Shown: in pieces, positions 46,301 to 51,530 of the stretch
How positions within the stretch are numbered: the first letter of the stretch is position 1
Layout: each line of letters opens with the position of its first letter
Assembly (NCBI GenBank): GCA_029964075.1
Contig: CM057129.1
Coordinates: forward strand, 23,241,430-23,305,429
Origin: Patiria pectinifera
Taxonomy: Eukaryota > Echinodermata > Asteroidea > Valvatida > Asterinidae
Reading direction: 5' to 3'
Length of the DNA: 64,000 nt
Notes under the pieces: generated by a model
The model's database searches: none
Told to the model about the DNA's origin: nothing
What the model saw: only the letters and a program-made list of their open reading frames with translations
Position numbers and translations under genes: made by a program

Positions 46301-47542
46301 CTCCTCTGATGTGTTCTCAAAGACTGCTACCACCTCAGTGGTCAGCATGTTGTAGACAACAAAGAAGGAAGGCTGTGAGTTGGGGTCCTGAGTCCTGAGT
46401 GTCACAACGTCTTCGCTGGCATACTTGATCAGCAGATGGTTCTCATCCAGGAGTTGGATCTTCCACATGCGCAGCCAGCGGAAGTAGTCAAAGTATTGGA
46501 AGAAGCGGCGCATGGCTCCTGGTGTGCCTTGGTGGTTGGCTTGCCTCCACAGATACACAAGGAGACGATGCTTCAAGGAGTTAATTGAGGTATCCCGGTA
46601 GGGTCGAGCCAGGGAAGGGTGGGGCGGGAGAAGGCCACCCTCCTGACTTGCCAACAGCACAAGGCCATCATCCTCATAGCAGAATTGACCAATAGTACGT
46701 ACATCAATAAAATTGCCATCTGAGGTGACCTGGAAGATGTGAATGGTCTGCTGTTGGACAGACAGGACTGCAAGTATGTTCTTGTAGAGGTACAAGCCCT
46801 GATTGTGGGACAGAAAGACCTTGTCACACTTGAAGGTCCGGGAGTCACAAAGAACTCCTAGCTGCAGGTCAACCAGGTGCAAGGAATAGTCCTCCAGTGG
46901 GGAACGTGGATTCGGAGACACAGATTCATTGTTCCGGTAGACGTCGTAGAAATGAGGGTACGGCTCTTCAGGGACATAGGATGCAGATCCCACGATGACG
47001 TAGCGTCCATCATCTGTGAACAGGCTGCACTCTCGATTGAGGTGCTCCCCATTGGGGGCAACACTGACAACATGCTGCAATGCGAAAAACCTCTGGAAGA
47101 GCTGGCCGCGAATGCCTTGCGCTTCCACAACGTCCACAGGAGCCTTCTTGCTTATCCTCTGCAATAGATCACACGCGGCAGCCGGCCCCTGGAATCTGTA
47201 AATCTCTAGAGATGTCTGGTCAGCAGAAAAGGCGATGAAGTACTTCCCGTCTGGAGAGAACTTCCGTAGGAAGCAGGGCGGCTTCTCAACATTCACAACA
47301 GTGAACCCGGGAAACACGTTTTGGTGAAAGGACCTGGCGACATGGAATTGAGTGCCTGGTTTACAACGATGGGTTTGCCGGTGGAAAAGTCGGTACACTA
47401 TGTTCTGGTGAGGGATCTTCCGAGGGCGGATAAAATCCTCTTCTGGCAGATTTACACTCTGTTTATCAGTCTTCCCTGTAAGGCCACTGCAGTTGTTACT
47501 ATTTATTAACCCATTTTGTGAGATTTCTTTTGGAGTTGTCAT
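28334..47542 (-). CDS. DET1: DET1 homologue, two coding exons split by the Polinton-containing intron
   Basis: DET1 is a component of the DDB1-CUL4 (DCX-DET1-COP1) ubiquitin ligase system that controls turnover of transcription factors. Coding exons on the minus strand are 47542-45993 and 28526-28334 (TAG), giving about 580 residues against about 550 in vertebrates. Diagnostic stretches include [83 protein letters not shown] and, after the intron, [20 protein letters not shown]. The splice joins GDHPI and FYSRDSG across a phase-2 border (AG then G). The intron (28527-45992) is 17,466 bp, of which 16,913 bp is the Polinton. Both exons are fully open, unlike the element's own genes. The start at 47542 gives an N-terminus longer than in vertebrates and is less certain. 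Confidence 0.93.
28953..28957 (+). repeat. Target-site duplication AGTCT, left
   Basis: AGTCT immediately precedes the left terminal inverted repeat and recurs at 45871-45875 immediately after the right one. A 5-6-bp duplication is typical of Polinton/Maverick integrase. Confidence 0.8.
28958..29113 (+). repeat. Left terminal inverted repeat (156 bp)
   Basis: It starts AGTAGAAGGAAGGGGAGGG and ends CGGCCAAAACCGGG. By eye it is identical to the reverse complement of 45715-45870. It is C-rich on this strand (CCCCCCACCTCCTAGCCCCG) and so stands out from the AT-rich interior. Homology stops sharply at GGCCCATT versus CTCAATAT. Confidence 0.9.
29392..29950 (+). CDS. Spliced mini-gene: TATA promoter, 5'UTR intron, 47-aa ORF
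   Basis: A TATA box (TATATAAG, 29392-29399), with a second TATATAAGG-like box near 29424, precedes an AT-balanced stretch without any ATG. That stretch ends at ATTCAAAG followed by GTAATT (donor at 29558). The acceptor is a run of T and CAG at 29806, directly followed by ATG 29807. The ORF runs to TGA 29948-29950 and encodes 47 residues starting [16 protein letters not shown] and ending QLKNAKTF. I do not recognise the protein; it has no membrane segment. An intron of 249 bp fits the pattern, and the ATG at the first exon base after an ATG-free leader supports real splicing. An unspliced frame also opens from GTG at about 29621. The hairpin array begins 14 bp after the stop. Confidence 0.45.
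29964..31290. repeat. Array of sixteen 83-bp units, each with a perfect hairpin
   Basis: Each unit begins GAAAAGCTATTTAAATGAG, continues TTAATTTGAATGACAAC (or CTAATTTAAATGACAAC), then the palindrome AAAAGCCACTC-N-GAGTGGCTTTT, then TACTGTATATATTAGGATG. Sixteen units fit 1,327 bp. The hairpin arms are almost invariant while the apex base varies (C in unit 1, otherwise G or A). Other changes fall into two subtypes (TTAATTTG versus CTAATTTA) that are mixed along the array. The A-run/stem/T-run layout resembles an intrinsic or giant-virus-type transcript-end hairpin. The array begins just after the mini-gene stop. Function is unknown: terminator array, replication or packaging element, or structured RNA are all possible. 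Confidence 0.95.
31310..31660. repeat. Cluster of AGAGGGCG motifs
   Basis: Between the hairpin array and the first long gene are six copies of an ACAGAGGGCGCTATT-like motif, roughly 30-60 bp apart (near 31361, 31408, 31471, 31509, 31560 and a weaker one near 31638). Two of them belong to a longer unit that also contains TTTATCGAGTCCAAGTTC and AATTATAATA (about 31322 and 31432). The motif resembles the core of a CTCF site (AGRGGGCGC). There is no ORF. Upstream regulatory DNA for the TFIIB-like gene or a binding array is likely. Confidence 0.55.
31699..32175 (+). CDS. TFIIB-like protein (zinc ribbon plus cyclin-like region), 158 aa
   Basis: The N-terminus has [20 protein letters not shown], a C-x-H ... 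C-x2-C arrangement like the TFIIB zinc ribbon. The middle contains [20 protein letters not shown] followed by [14 protein letters not shown], which has the pattern of a TFIIB cyclin fold (small-residue helix, then a helix-turn-helix of the regulatory kind). Length is about half of cellular TFIIB, so at most one cyclin repeat is present. It is intact, is the first long gene from the left end and reads rightward. The ATG at 31699 follows AT-rich sequence (AAGTTTATTAAATAG). It converges on the 32204-32858 gene. A role in directing element-specific transcription is inferred; the fold call is moderate. Confidence 0.55.
   Translation: MEYFEAPQLGDKCDHHIIIENGFLICETCGEIVSRYFDFSAENAQEDRINWSTLKGNKRKTVEKLIFSVCPQQDLEDVQETINKYNELVNYKTLRGNGCVKRSLIAACYHHVVGWNKERVKDVFKVTQNQFNKALKRYDDHYNKGGAEGVALRGEIEV
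32204..32858 (-). pseudogene. Coiled-coil/glycine-rich membrane-type element protein, frameshifted
   Basis: Two overlapping minus-strand frames (32858-32532 and 32584-32204) look like the two halves of one protein of about 215 residues. The N-terminal half is charged and helical ([20 protein letters not shown]) and leads into a small hydrophobic segment. The C-terminal half is highly charged coiled coil ending in [14 protein letters not shown]. The frame changes in the overlap around 32540-32640. I recognise the pattern from accessory proteins of invertebrate Polinton-type elements, but no function is known. A TCTTTTTATATTAAAA box lies at 32861-32876, directly upstream of the start. Confidence 0.6.
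32885..33636 (-). pseudogene. Unknown element protein, several frameshifts
   Basis: The intact N-terminal frame is 33636-33274, starting at ATG 33636 or 33621 ([16 protein letters not shown]). After about 33345 the coding pattern continues in another frame (for example [20 protein letters not shown] and [18 protein letters not shown]). It then changes frame at least twice more between about 33110 and 32960, and closes with [20 protein letters not shown] before the TAA at 32885. The continued amino-acid-like quality across frames is what shows this is one broken gene of about 245 codons. Function is unknown; it belongs to the recurrent accessory set of these elements as far as I recall. Confidence 0.6.
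33698..34055 (-). pseudogene. Small conserved element protein, frameshifted near its start
   Basis: The main frame (33698 to about 33990) contains [33 protein letters not shown] and [12 protein letters not shown]. It has no ATG of its own. An ATG at 34055 opens a short frame ([20 protein letters not shown]) that ends in a stop near 33994, where the reading frame shifts. I interpret it as one gene of about 118 codons with a single frameshift. It is divergent from the 473-aa gene with only 40 bp between starts, so the two share a bidirectional promoter. Function is unknown. Confidence 0.6.
34067..34080 (+). promoter_or_regulatory. Promoter-like box TCTTTTATATTAAA
   Basis: The 14-mer lies 15 bp upstream of the ATG of the 473-aa gene. 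The identical 14-mer precedes the integrase (40654-40667), and a one-base-longer version precedes the minus-strand gene starting at 32858. It is probably the element's core promoter. Confidence 0.55.
34096..35517 (+). CDS. Large virion-type protein with Pro-Thr stalk and C-terminal membrane anchor, 473 aa
   Basis: The protein is intact. An N-terminal helical region (1-60) leads to a globular body (about 60-370) with [39 protein letters not shown] and a tyrosine/glycine-rich segment. A proline/threonine repeat follows (about 400-440, [10 protein letters not shown] units), then a single hydrophobic segment near the C-terminus ([18 protein letters not shown]). I do not recognise a named family, but proteins of this build recur in invertebrate Polinton-type elements. 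A membrane- or capsid-anchored spike or minor capsid role is possible and is inference only. It is convergent with the 412-aa gene, with a perfect hairpin between the stops. Confidence 0.7.
   Translation: MSDFKSLKKQIQSIADQVTRQVNQNVAKANELKHQAAPQAKFLNSTKPSELEVIVNNTNGFLTMFPDLTSDYKLPHVETDEDVDRWKSHPMSFYQNQLNFAIYCATTGCGVGFDLLNSSNRYVWAIFNFHLYFTVRKILYDIAAPLPGDDGFNALDNSYNHRAFTDTCLLFGIDQNKSFKQTRDTNSNGLGTSYIFNKGKFVAVGEYDKALPNKPNVLYGGYHGLDSPKKSGSLYVPWTVIYIEQNESVQKAWLDFIPAKSSFTSAGIIKINESIRSYVYALLGAQAQTKTSVLSPGTGLDAQRQFNVIVEDIINAADDMETSIDQFQDSLQYARTPLNFVVKPGLYLIPSDMNLRVGTHDGYNNNLQIATQSMNTGLVPDLNSQPQPDDSFDDTDDVAPPTPPEPMTNDVVAPTPAPTPSPTPAPTPSPTPAPTVLTKEPTKLQTHQDEKLSLTVGIFAIVGMGILAYEAMR
35537..35583. terminator. 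Perfect 19-bp hairpin between two convergent element genes
   Basis: The left arm 35537-35555 (AAAAAAATAAGCCTTACCA) is the exact reverse complement of 35565-35583, with a 9-nt loop. Runs of A and T flank the stem, so it reads as a terminator-like hairpin on both strands. It lies 20 bp after the stop of the 473-aa gene and 25 bp after the stop of the opposing 412-aa gene. The design matches the hairpins of the 16-unit array. A bidirectional transcript-end signal is the likeliest role. Confidence 0.65.
35608..36846 (-). CDS. Coiled-coil, multi-membrane-segment element protein, 412 aa
   Basis: The protein is intact. Order: acidic N-terminus rich in Asp and Tyr (1-35), a charged region, a long coiled coil (about 190-275, with [19 protein letters not shown]), a conserved-looking [20 protein letters not shown] hydrophobic segment (about 292-315), a short Pro-Thr repeat ([16 protein letters not shown]), an amphipathic region with [20 protein letters not shown], and a C-terminal membrane segment ([15 protein letters not shown]). 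This build is common among accessory proteins of invertebrate Polinton-type elements as I recall. No function is established. Its Pro-Thr linker resembles that of the convergent 473-aa protein. A membrane-active or internal virion protein is inferred. Confidence 0.7.
   Translation of the reverse strand: MAEGGFDFDPVDDYDYDDDDDVAETNLDDNFDNPAPPILTTDIDDVLDQGRSMVTNGRVDDFYKNFNRGDGPLAPRYEHFVGNKDGLFFQATDKALVRLTDKRNPKKFLSLPSIENNAKRLDLPGRDFIRNGLGFKDYKINPLEQVQTESIPMTELPRVTDEVIEIIDDLEQDTGAQTEGLNYRELQGLDKTLQTLRGNLELNLARLTELDREIAATRQELDESHSEEGRRELNDKLSDLNVERSARLEAAKANERGLKSQIARIKETINKILGDDTTLAEKIRTLFREQGVTVVSILAAFSLAISTIVSSIVASVRGAGAPPAPSPTPAPTPTPTPKGGIKEWISKQLANFASALKKLGVSALGALPGIIGSVLSWIFNALSKSVSWLAEHVWALFLGVGALVFAYLQKRW
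36869..37111 (-). CDS. Small hydrophobic element protein, 80 aa
   Basis: The ORF is intact, starting [20 protein letters not shown], with two weakly hydrophobic stretches ([20 protein letters not shown] and [16 protein letters not shown]). It follows the 127-aa gene by 33 bp and precedes the 412-aa gene by 22 bp, so it is one of a compact minus-strand series. Upstream of the ATG is TTATATTAAAAACG, similar to the promoter box of other element genes. Small size and conserved-looking composition suggest a virion or membrane protein. Function unknown. Confidence 0.65.
   Translation of the reverse strand: MSNFDTNGIANTIYHGAVISGLSMGYAMVGAKLLKMKAPDLNKLSVEDAAKLTGIISGALATQNWLVTQGILPGSIMKTA
37145..37528 (-). 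CDS. Basic, single-pass membrane element protein, 127 aa
   Basis: The N-terminal third is rich in Pro and Thr. A basic block ([20 protein letters not shown]) and lysine-rich helix follow, then a single transmembrane segment ([18 protein letters not shown], about 82-100) and a Pro-Thr-rich tail. The basic block before a membrane segment recurs in small proteins of this element class, as I recall. A DNA-contacting or membrane virion protein is possible. The ATG at 37528 lies in a region overlapped by the end of the upstream frame (37413-37670). Confidence 0.65.
   Translation of the reverse strand: MEDQKAVTATPAAQPAETETPPPIKTTTSPTVTRVTKTKNPKRIQQGKALAEHNRQMKLKLAKMNVTSDEATSSPDYNSWVMWGAVASIIGVGLLVLKSKATAPVIQPVPVVTQPTTPSAPKTLDME
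37413..37991 (-). pseudogene. Small element protein interrupted by an in-frame stop
   Basis: The frame from ATG 37991 runs to a TAA at 37722-37724 (89 codons, with [20 protein letters not shown]). The same frame then stays open for another 100 codons ([42 protein letters not shown]) down to 37413. The in-phase continuation and protein-like quality on both sides suggest a nonsense mutation in one gene of about 150-190 codons, not two genes. The last 115 nt overlap the start of the 127-aa gene, and the true C-terminus may be earlier. Function unknown. Confidence 0.55.
38198..38329. repeat. Six 22-bp direct repeats at the 3' end of the ATPase gene
   Basis: The unit GTTACTCACCTAGCTATTAA (plus TT) repeats six times with few changes. 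The last unit diverges into AGCTACTCAAGTAGCT, a small palindrome, and contains the stop codon of the ATPase. A neighbouring stretch (38130-38190) repeats TTTGTTGA. No ORF lies in 37992-38320, the largest non-coding gap in the minus-strand gene run. Iteron-like function or a simple expansion are both possible. Confidence 0.75.
38321..38926 (-). CDS. A32/FtsK-HerA-type genome packaging ATPase, 201 aa
   Basis: Polinton and large-DNA-virus packaging ATPases drive DNA into capsids. A Walker A motif is at residues 9-19 ([11 protein letters not shown]). A Walker B-like strand [12 protein letters not shown] lies near residue 95. [21 protein letters not shown] follows, matching the sensor-like region of A32 relatives. 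The length of about 200 residues is typical. The frame is intact. It starts 2 bp from the end of the capsid gene, so the two are probably co-expressed. Its last codons run into the 22-bp repeat cluster. Confidence 0.85.
   Translation of the reverse strand: MTQPHCALIVGKTNSGKTKWILDLLESDYKNTFEAIVIICPTIFKNKTYIERKWIQADPEVYLCDPELYKMTLNEAIDFYSKIFEGVATLFIVDDCSSDQEIKYRKKTCALSKMAFSGRHVNHSCWLLTQKYNSVLKDYRENTAWLALFYCKDKTSFDQALDENDVVPIEQRDYIKRRLRDVKYSKLVVYTEPPVSYKLLE
38928..40195 (-). pseudogene. Major capsid protein (double jelly-roll type), one frameshift
   Basis: Two frames, 40195-39311 (294 codons) and 39416-38928, overlap by about 100 bp and together make a protein of about 420 residues. The first opens [19 protein letters not shown] and has [20 protein letters not shown] and [18 protein letters not shown]. 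The second has [33 protein letters not shown] and [16 protein letters not shown]. Strand-rich composition, place beside the ATPase and length fit the double-jelly-roll capsid protein of Polinton-type elements. The fold is inferred, not proven. The frame changes near a short T-rich run around 39365-39385, where an indel or a sequencing error would suffice. A programmed shift is less likely given the many other breaks. Confidence 0.7.
40218..40640 (-). CDS. Element protein with N- and C-terminal hydrophobic segments, 140 aa
   Basis: The ORF is intact. The N-terminus is small and hydrophobic ([20 protein letters not shown]). The middle is a charged helix (residues 33-70, [20 protein letters not shown]), and the C-terminus is a membrane segment ([19 protein letters not shown]). 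The build recurs in invertebrate Polinton-type elements as I recall; function unknown. It lies upstream of the capsid gene on the same strand and diverges from the integrase with 31 bp between the starts. Confidence 0.65.
   Translation of the reverse strand: MASVAMMLGGAIVNALAFTGSNFFFSNLKQSDEERKRHDLAIEQLSAAKDKWQRERTKYLDFLNDRIRKQNASKETFSNVDRALRYYNEVSGHSTELPVGLQHEPKLEDFYEPSDQQIEKELVFIAGGTLLVGFLAYRYL
40654..40667 (+). promoter_or_regulatory. Promoter-like box TCTTTTATATTAAA before the integrase
   Basis: It is identical to the box at 34067-34080. It ends 4 bp before the integrase ATG and lies inside the 31-bp divergent intergenic space, so leader RNA would be very short or absent. Confidence 0.5.
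40672..41614 (+). pseudogene. RVE-family integrase of Polinton type, at least two frameshifts
   Basis: The retrovirus-like integrase inserts the element. The N-terminal frame (40672-41112) carries the first catalytic Asp in [11 protein letters not shown] and a second in TLRVDA. The catalytic Glu segment [15 protein letters not shown] lies in a different frame at about 41174-41220. The C-terminal region (41240-41614, [21 protein letters not shown]-like tail) is in frame with it. Frame changes fall at about 41095-41130 and 41150-41170. The DDE residues are thus present in the DNA but not in one frame. It resembles the integrase annotated as transposon-derived F54H12.3-like in animal genomes. 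It converges on the polymerase with about 40 bp between the stops. Confidence 0.85.
41656..45439 (-). pseudogene. Protein-primed-type family B DNA polymerase with SAP-like and endonuclease VII-like segments, at least four frameshifts
   Basis: Segments on the minus strand are 45439-44666, 44567-43278, 43170-42784, 42865-41864 and an out-of-frame tail to TAG 41656. The first has a SAP-like N-terminus ([20 protein letters not shown]). The second has a C2H2-like finger ([20 protein letters not shown]), exonuclease motifs [23 protein letters not shown] and [13 protein letters not shown], and an endonuclease VII-like cluster (C-x2-C then [18 protein letters not shown]). Polymerase motif A is [15 protein letters not shown] (third), motif B is [14 protein letters not shown] and motif C is YTDTDSL (fourth). 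The full length of about 1,250 codons is normal for the family. Breaks are near 44600, 43200-43280, 42800-42860 and 41865-41890. All catalytic motifs survive in the DNA. This is the element's replicase. Confidence 0.9.
45444..45605 (-). CDS. 53-aa ORF at the right end of the element
   Basis: A short frame from ATG 45605 to TAA 45444 reads [20 protein letters not shown] and is rich in Arg, Lys and Tyr, with a SAP-like helix character ([14 protein letters not shown]). It ends 5 bp before the start of the polymerase frame. It may be a separate small protein or the detached first part of the polymerase, since the next frame opens with a similar helical repeat. It is preceded by an AT-rich promoter-like stretch (ATATAATATTTATT). 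Confidence 0.4.
   Translation of the reverse strand: MVTYEMKPIVKGFSRWNKATLRDYVQRYNIPYNQNVALTRKVYINGIKPRSSI
45715..45870 (-). repeat. Right terminal inverted repeat (156 bp)
   Basis: Read on the minus strand it begins AGTAGAAGGAAGGGGAGGG and matches 28958-29113 base for base by eye. The immediate interior differs (GCTCAATATCTCTC versus GGCCCATTATTTTT). Perfect identity suggests a recent insertion or copy-correction between ends. Confidence 0.9.
45871..45875 (+). repeat. Target-site duplication AGTCT, right
   Basis: AGTCT directly follows the right terminal repeat and matches 28953-28957. It lies 118 bp from the DET1 splice donor (exon end 45993). Confidence 0.8.
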
Positions 47543-47858
47543 ACCTCATAGTTGTTATGAAGACATGGCTTGAAACACAGAAAATCTGTTGAACCTGAGT
47601 AAAACCAGAAAAAAAAAACAATTTTAGTATGTATGGTAGTTGCTGCAAAGATGCTTACTTAATTTTATCAAGTGCTAAAGCTTTAAGTATTCTAAATTGA
47701 ATGTTTAAAAAATCCACTCTTAGTGGCAATGTGGCAATTAATTTGCAATACAGTACGGGGATTAATGTACACACGTAGAGCTGTGTGGCACCGTATGTTT
47801 TTGTATCATTTTCAATTGATGGGCGCATAATTGCTTCGTTTACCGTTCCATCCAAGTA

Positions 47859-49009
47859 TTAAAGGGAAAATACAACATTTGCAAACATCAAAAAATAAAA
47901 CTACCAAATCATTTTGAGATATTTGCTGGACTGTTAGTGAATGACAGTGTAAAGCATCCTGTAAAATCATGGCACCTGGTATACTGTCATTTTCAAGAAA
48001 AGTGGTATTTTTGTATCAATTTCCAACGCTGGTCGGCCGACCAGCGTTGGAAAAAACTGGCTTTTTTTCCAAATACTGGCCCCAATTGACCATCGAACTT
48101 GTTTGCAATCAATTACACACCTATGAACGGGTACAAGCCAGCTAGACTGGTTCCCTGACCTTACAATTCCCCAATGTAGGTAAACTGCTCTGTTTCTTCT
48201 TATATGGAGTCGGGGAACCAGACTATAGTCGTGTTCCCTAACGTGGCGCACTTCGAAGCTTACCCGACTTTCCTCGTGTAGTGTTGCCAAACCTCTTTGT
48301 TGACAAACCTCAAATTCATGCAATTAAATACTATTACTTTTACCTTATCAATGCTTGCTATTTAACCTCTGTGAACAATTTCAGTTTCATAAAATTTAAT
48401 CCCAAATTCAAAAACGGTGGTGTCCCGAAATTGGGCACAAATTGGCGGAGTGTTCCCTAACGTGGCGCACTTGAATAAATCTTGGAAAATTCCAAATTAA
48501 CACTTACAAATTCCTGTAAACTTGATAAATTCTGATAAATAATTAATATCTTTACTTACAAATACCCAGCCAAATGTTTGTCAGAAAATTATTTGTTTTT
48601 GTTTTTCAGGGCATTTTCAAAGGGTTCACTTTGCACTAGAAAATAAAATCGGAAAATCACGCCAAAATAGCTTTTCCTTCTAACTTTGTTACGGGTAAAT
48701 AAACTCGCAATTTATGAACAGGACCGTTTAGAACTTGATGAAATTTCACTTTCTGTGAAATTTCAGTTAAAAATTTTGCTCTAGGTAGGCGCTACCGGTG
48801 AAAAATCCAAATGCGCCATGTTAGGGGCCGCGCCACATTAGGGTACATCAACAATACAGGAAAATGATTGTTTTTCTTGGTTTTTATAGCATTTTCGAAC
48901 CCAAAACCTCAAAAAAGTCAGTGTAACTATATTTGCTATATTTCCAACCCCCCAATTCCATCCATTTCTGAAAATTACAGCAAAAGCAAATGATGTATAT
49001 TCCCTTTAA
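47859..49009. mobile_element. TTAA-ended MITE, copy 3, interrupted by a nested MITE
   Basis: The ends TTAAAGGGAAAATACAAC and TATATTCCCTTTAA and most of the interior closely match copy 1 (18384-18904). The central palindrome is CCAACGCTGGTCGGCC plus its inverse. The extra length is due to a 629-bp insertion at 48226-48854. Its close match to copy 1 compared with copy 2 points to a more recent spread of this subfamily. Confidence 0.75.
48226..48854. mobile_element. Nested TA-flanked MITE
   Basis: It is inserted into the TTAA-ended MITE between GACTA and TACAGG, so a TA dinucleotide is duplicated (48224-48225 and 48855-48856), as mariner/Tc1-type elements do. Imperfect terminal repeats of about 25 bp contain GTTCCCTAACGTGGCGC on the left and GCGCCACATTAGGGTAC on the right. 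A second internal GTGTTCCCTAACGTGGCGC is at about 48451. No transposase is present. Confidence 0.7.
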
Positions 49010-49092
49010 AACCAGCCAAATTATCATGTGATGTAAGCCTCAGAGTGTTCGAGTCTAACTCAATCGCAAGTCTAACTCAATTGATCGTACCC

Positions 49093-49608
49093 CAACCTCG
49101 TCCCCAGGGTGTCGAGCAGTACGCGACCACCACTACCTGCTCTCTCACCCTGGTATTGGATCATTTGCATGTGCAAGATTTTTGCAGACGTATGCAAATG
49201 AGGAACAGTCTGGTGCCTGGATATGCGTTAACATTAGCGTTTGTTTTTGTATGCGGTGTCTGGGGTAAAAACAGAGTCAATTCGTAGCAGCGCGAGCACG
49301 GCGTGAGTTACGAAAACACGATTTTTGAAATCAAACTGTTACAAATTTATCAAGACAACATGCAGTATCATATTTCATATTAATATGAGCAAATTGGAAA
49401 GGAAATTAGTATTTTCGAGAAGGCGTGGACGAATGATCGCGAAAACACGTACTGCACGTTGTGAATATTATATAGCACCAAGTACACGATAAAAATCCAT
49501 TACTAGCCAATTGCGGTATCCAATCAGGATACAGGAAGAAAGTTTCCTATCCAGGGTTTACTATTGGAAACGCGGTTGGAAATAAAGTAAGCACTGGGGA
49601 CGAGGTTG
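49093..49608. mobile_element. 516-bp element with 15-bp TIR and 9-bp target duplication
   Basis: The ends CAACCTCGTCCCCAG and CTGGGGACGAGGTTG are exact inverses. Both flanks read ATCGTACCC (49084-49092 and 49609-49617). Nine-base duplications are typical of Mutator-like elements. The interior has no convincing ORF; it includes several ATGCAAAT-type octamers near 49160-49200. Confidence 0.75.
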
Positions 49609-51197
49609 ATCGTACCCATATACCCAGGTCAACATTTTGTCAACTCGTACAAGGTCAACTCGTACCCAATTAAAGTCAACTCATTCCCCAGAACAACTCG
49701 CACTCAACTCAAGTCGTGCATCTGAGTTTCCAAAGACAGAAATAGACGAAAGCAATAAACAATCCAGAAAATCCAAAAGTTTCTTACACTTTCTCACGTG
49801 CCAACCTGAAAATATTGACCTCTTCTTAACTTAACGTGTCAGTATGGACAGAAAAATACTTTGTGGAGGCAGCCATGTTGAATGAGATTTTACCATAGTC
49901 TCACATAATTTTTGGATTAAATTTAAAAGTCGAAAATAAAATCGAAGTATTAATTTCAGTTTAAAAACAAAATAGGCAAAATATTCGTAACATTTTTAAA
50001 ATGTAAATTGTACGATATCTTTTACATGTGATACGCATTACTTTTCATTTCCACATTAAAATGTAACAATATATGACTGTGGTAAATCACGCGGGCTTAG
50101 TGTTTTATATTTGCTCACTACGCTTTGCATGCGTTAATGCATGCGCACTATAGCTAATGCATATGATGCGATGCCATCTTTCTTTGTGTGTATTTTTCCC
50201 GTGTACTTCCTCGTTCTGATGTCCATGGTAAGTATTTTCCACGTATAAAATGCAGGTTTGCAAACGCTAATTTTGTTAAATATAATATTGTGATTGATGC
50301 ATAATATTGGCACTTGTTTAAGAGTAACAAAAATATTCTTAGACCCTATTTTATAGTACAAAGAAGGATTTTAGGGCCGTCGACACAACCAACCCACGCG
50401 TTGTTGACCGTGCGGCGTTGTGCATAAATGCTATGAAATGTACGTGGGTGTCAACTCGGTCCCACAGCAGTTGCGCGCGAGCCAGCTCGGTTCAGTTGTC
50501 AACTCGGCTCGGTCAGCATTATGGGTGATTTGTAGTGTAGGGACTAGGGCCTCTGTTTAGTTTCGATCAAATTAGAGTCAAGGGTGTTTTTATTACTCTA
50601 AAATGACCTTTTTTAATCTACATGATAAAGCAGACTTCTCTCAAAATAATGACACCCATTTTGTAATTTTTAATTAATTTGGCAAGATTACCATATGCGA
50701 AGTTCACTAATTTTCCTCTGTATTAACTAATAATATAAGCCCCCAGATAGCAATTTCATGTCATCAAAGTCAATTTGAGCAGTGAGAAAATACAAGCATT
50801 TTCTTAGAAAACACTTAGAATTTTTCAGCCCACTCTCATAGGGTTTGTACACGGAGTGTTGAGTGAACTTCGTATATGGAAATCTTTCCATTAATTTAAA
50901 CAGTTAATCTTGGGTGGAGGTGGCCGATGGGTTAGAAATTACGATGTTCCTACGCAGCTTTTGGTCTGTTGTGTTGTTTGGTCAGTGCCGTGCAATTCAG
51001 CGTGCCTTGCACATTCTAACTTCACGGTACATGGCACGGTAATTACCATCTTTATTTTCGTGTTGCTTGTTTTCGTCATTGTCATTTTACCCCCAAATTT
51101 CCCTCAAAATTTCAAAACCCTGCCCTTTATTTATTACATACCTTCCCCTAGAACCAGCGGAGCATACTCGCGTACAATACACCTAAACATAAACATA

Positions 51198-51530
51198 AGC
51201 CCCACTTGTGTGGCCTCTGTATTGCTGCGCTGTACGTTAGGCCACATGTCTGGTTTCCCAACCTACTGAGGAGTTAAGTTCAAACACTGGCGCATATGGA
51301 CTTTAGAAAGATGTCTAAATTTCTCGAAAAATTTGAAGAAAGATTGCCTAATCTACCCGGAGGGCAAAAGATAAGACATCATAGAATACAACTGTATGTA
51401 AAAAAATTGCCCCAAAATATGTGCGCCAGTGTTTGGACAAAACTCCTCAATAGGTTGGAAAACCAGATGTGTGGCCGAACATACATGTACAGCGCAGCAA
51501 TACCGAGGCCACACAAGTGGAGCTAATGTT
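51198..51530. repeat. Inverted repeat
   Basis: GCCCCACTTGTGTGGCCTCT and the CTGCGCTGTACGTTAGGCCACA / TCTGGTTTCCCAACCTACTG region (about 51198-51275) recur in inverted orientation at about 51443-51525 (AATAGGTTGGAAAACCAGA, GTACAGCGCAGCAATACCGA, GGCCACACAAGTGGAGC). The spacing is about 170 bp. It is probably the ends of a diverged MITE. Confidence 0.5.

Noticed and set aside
46573-47201. Several alternative-frame ORFs over the DET1 first exon
   Set aside because: DET1 homology runs uninterrupted through the exon in one frame, so the others are shadows.
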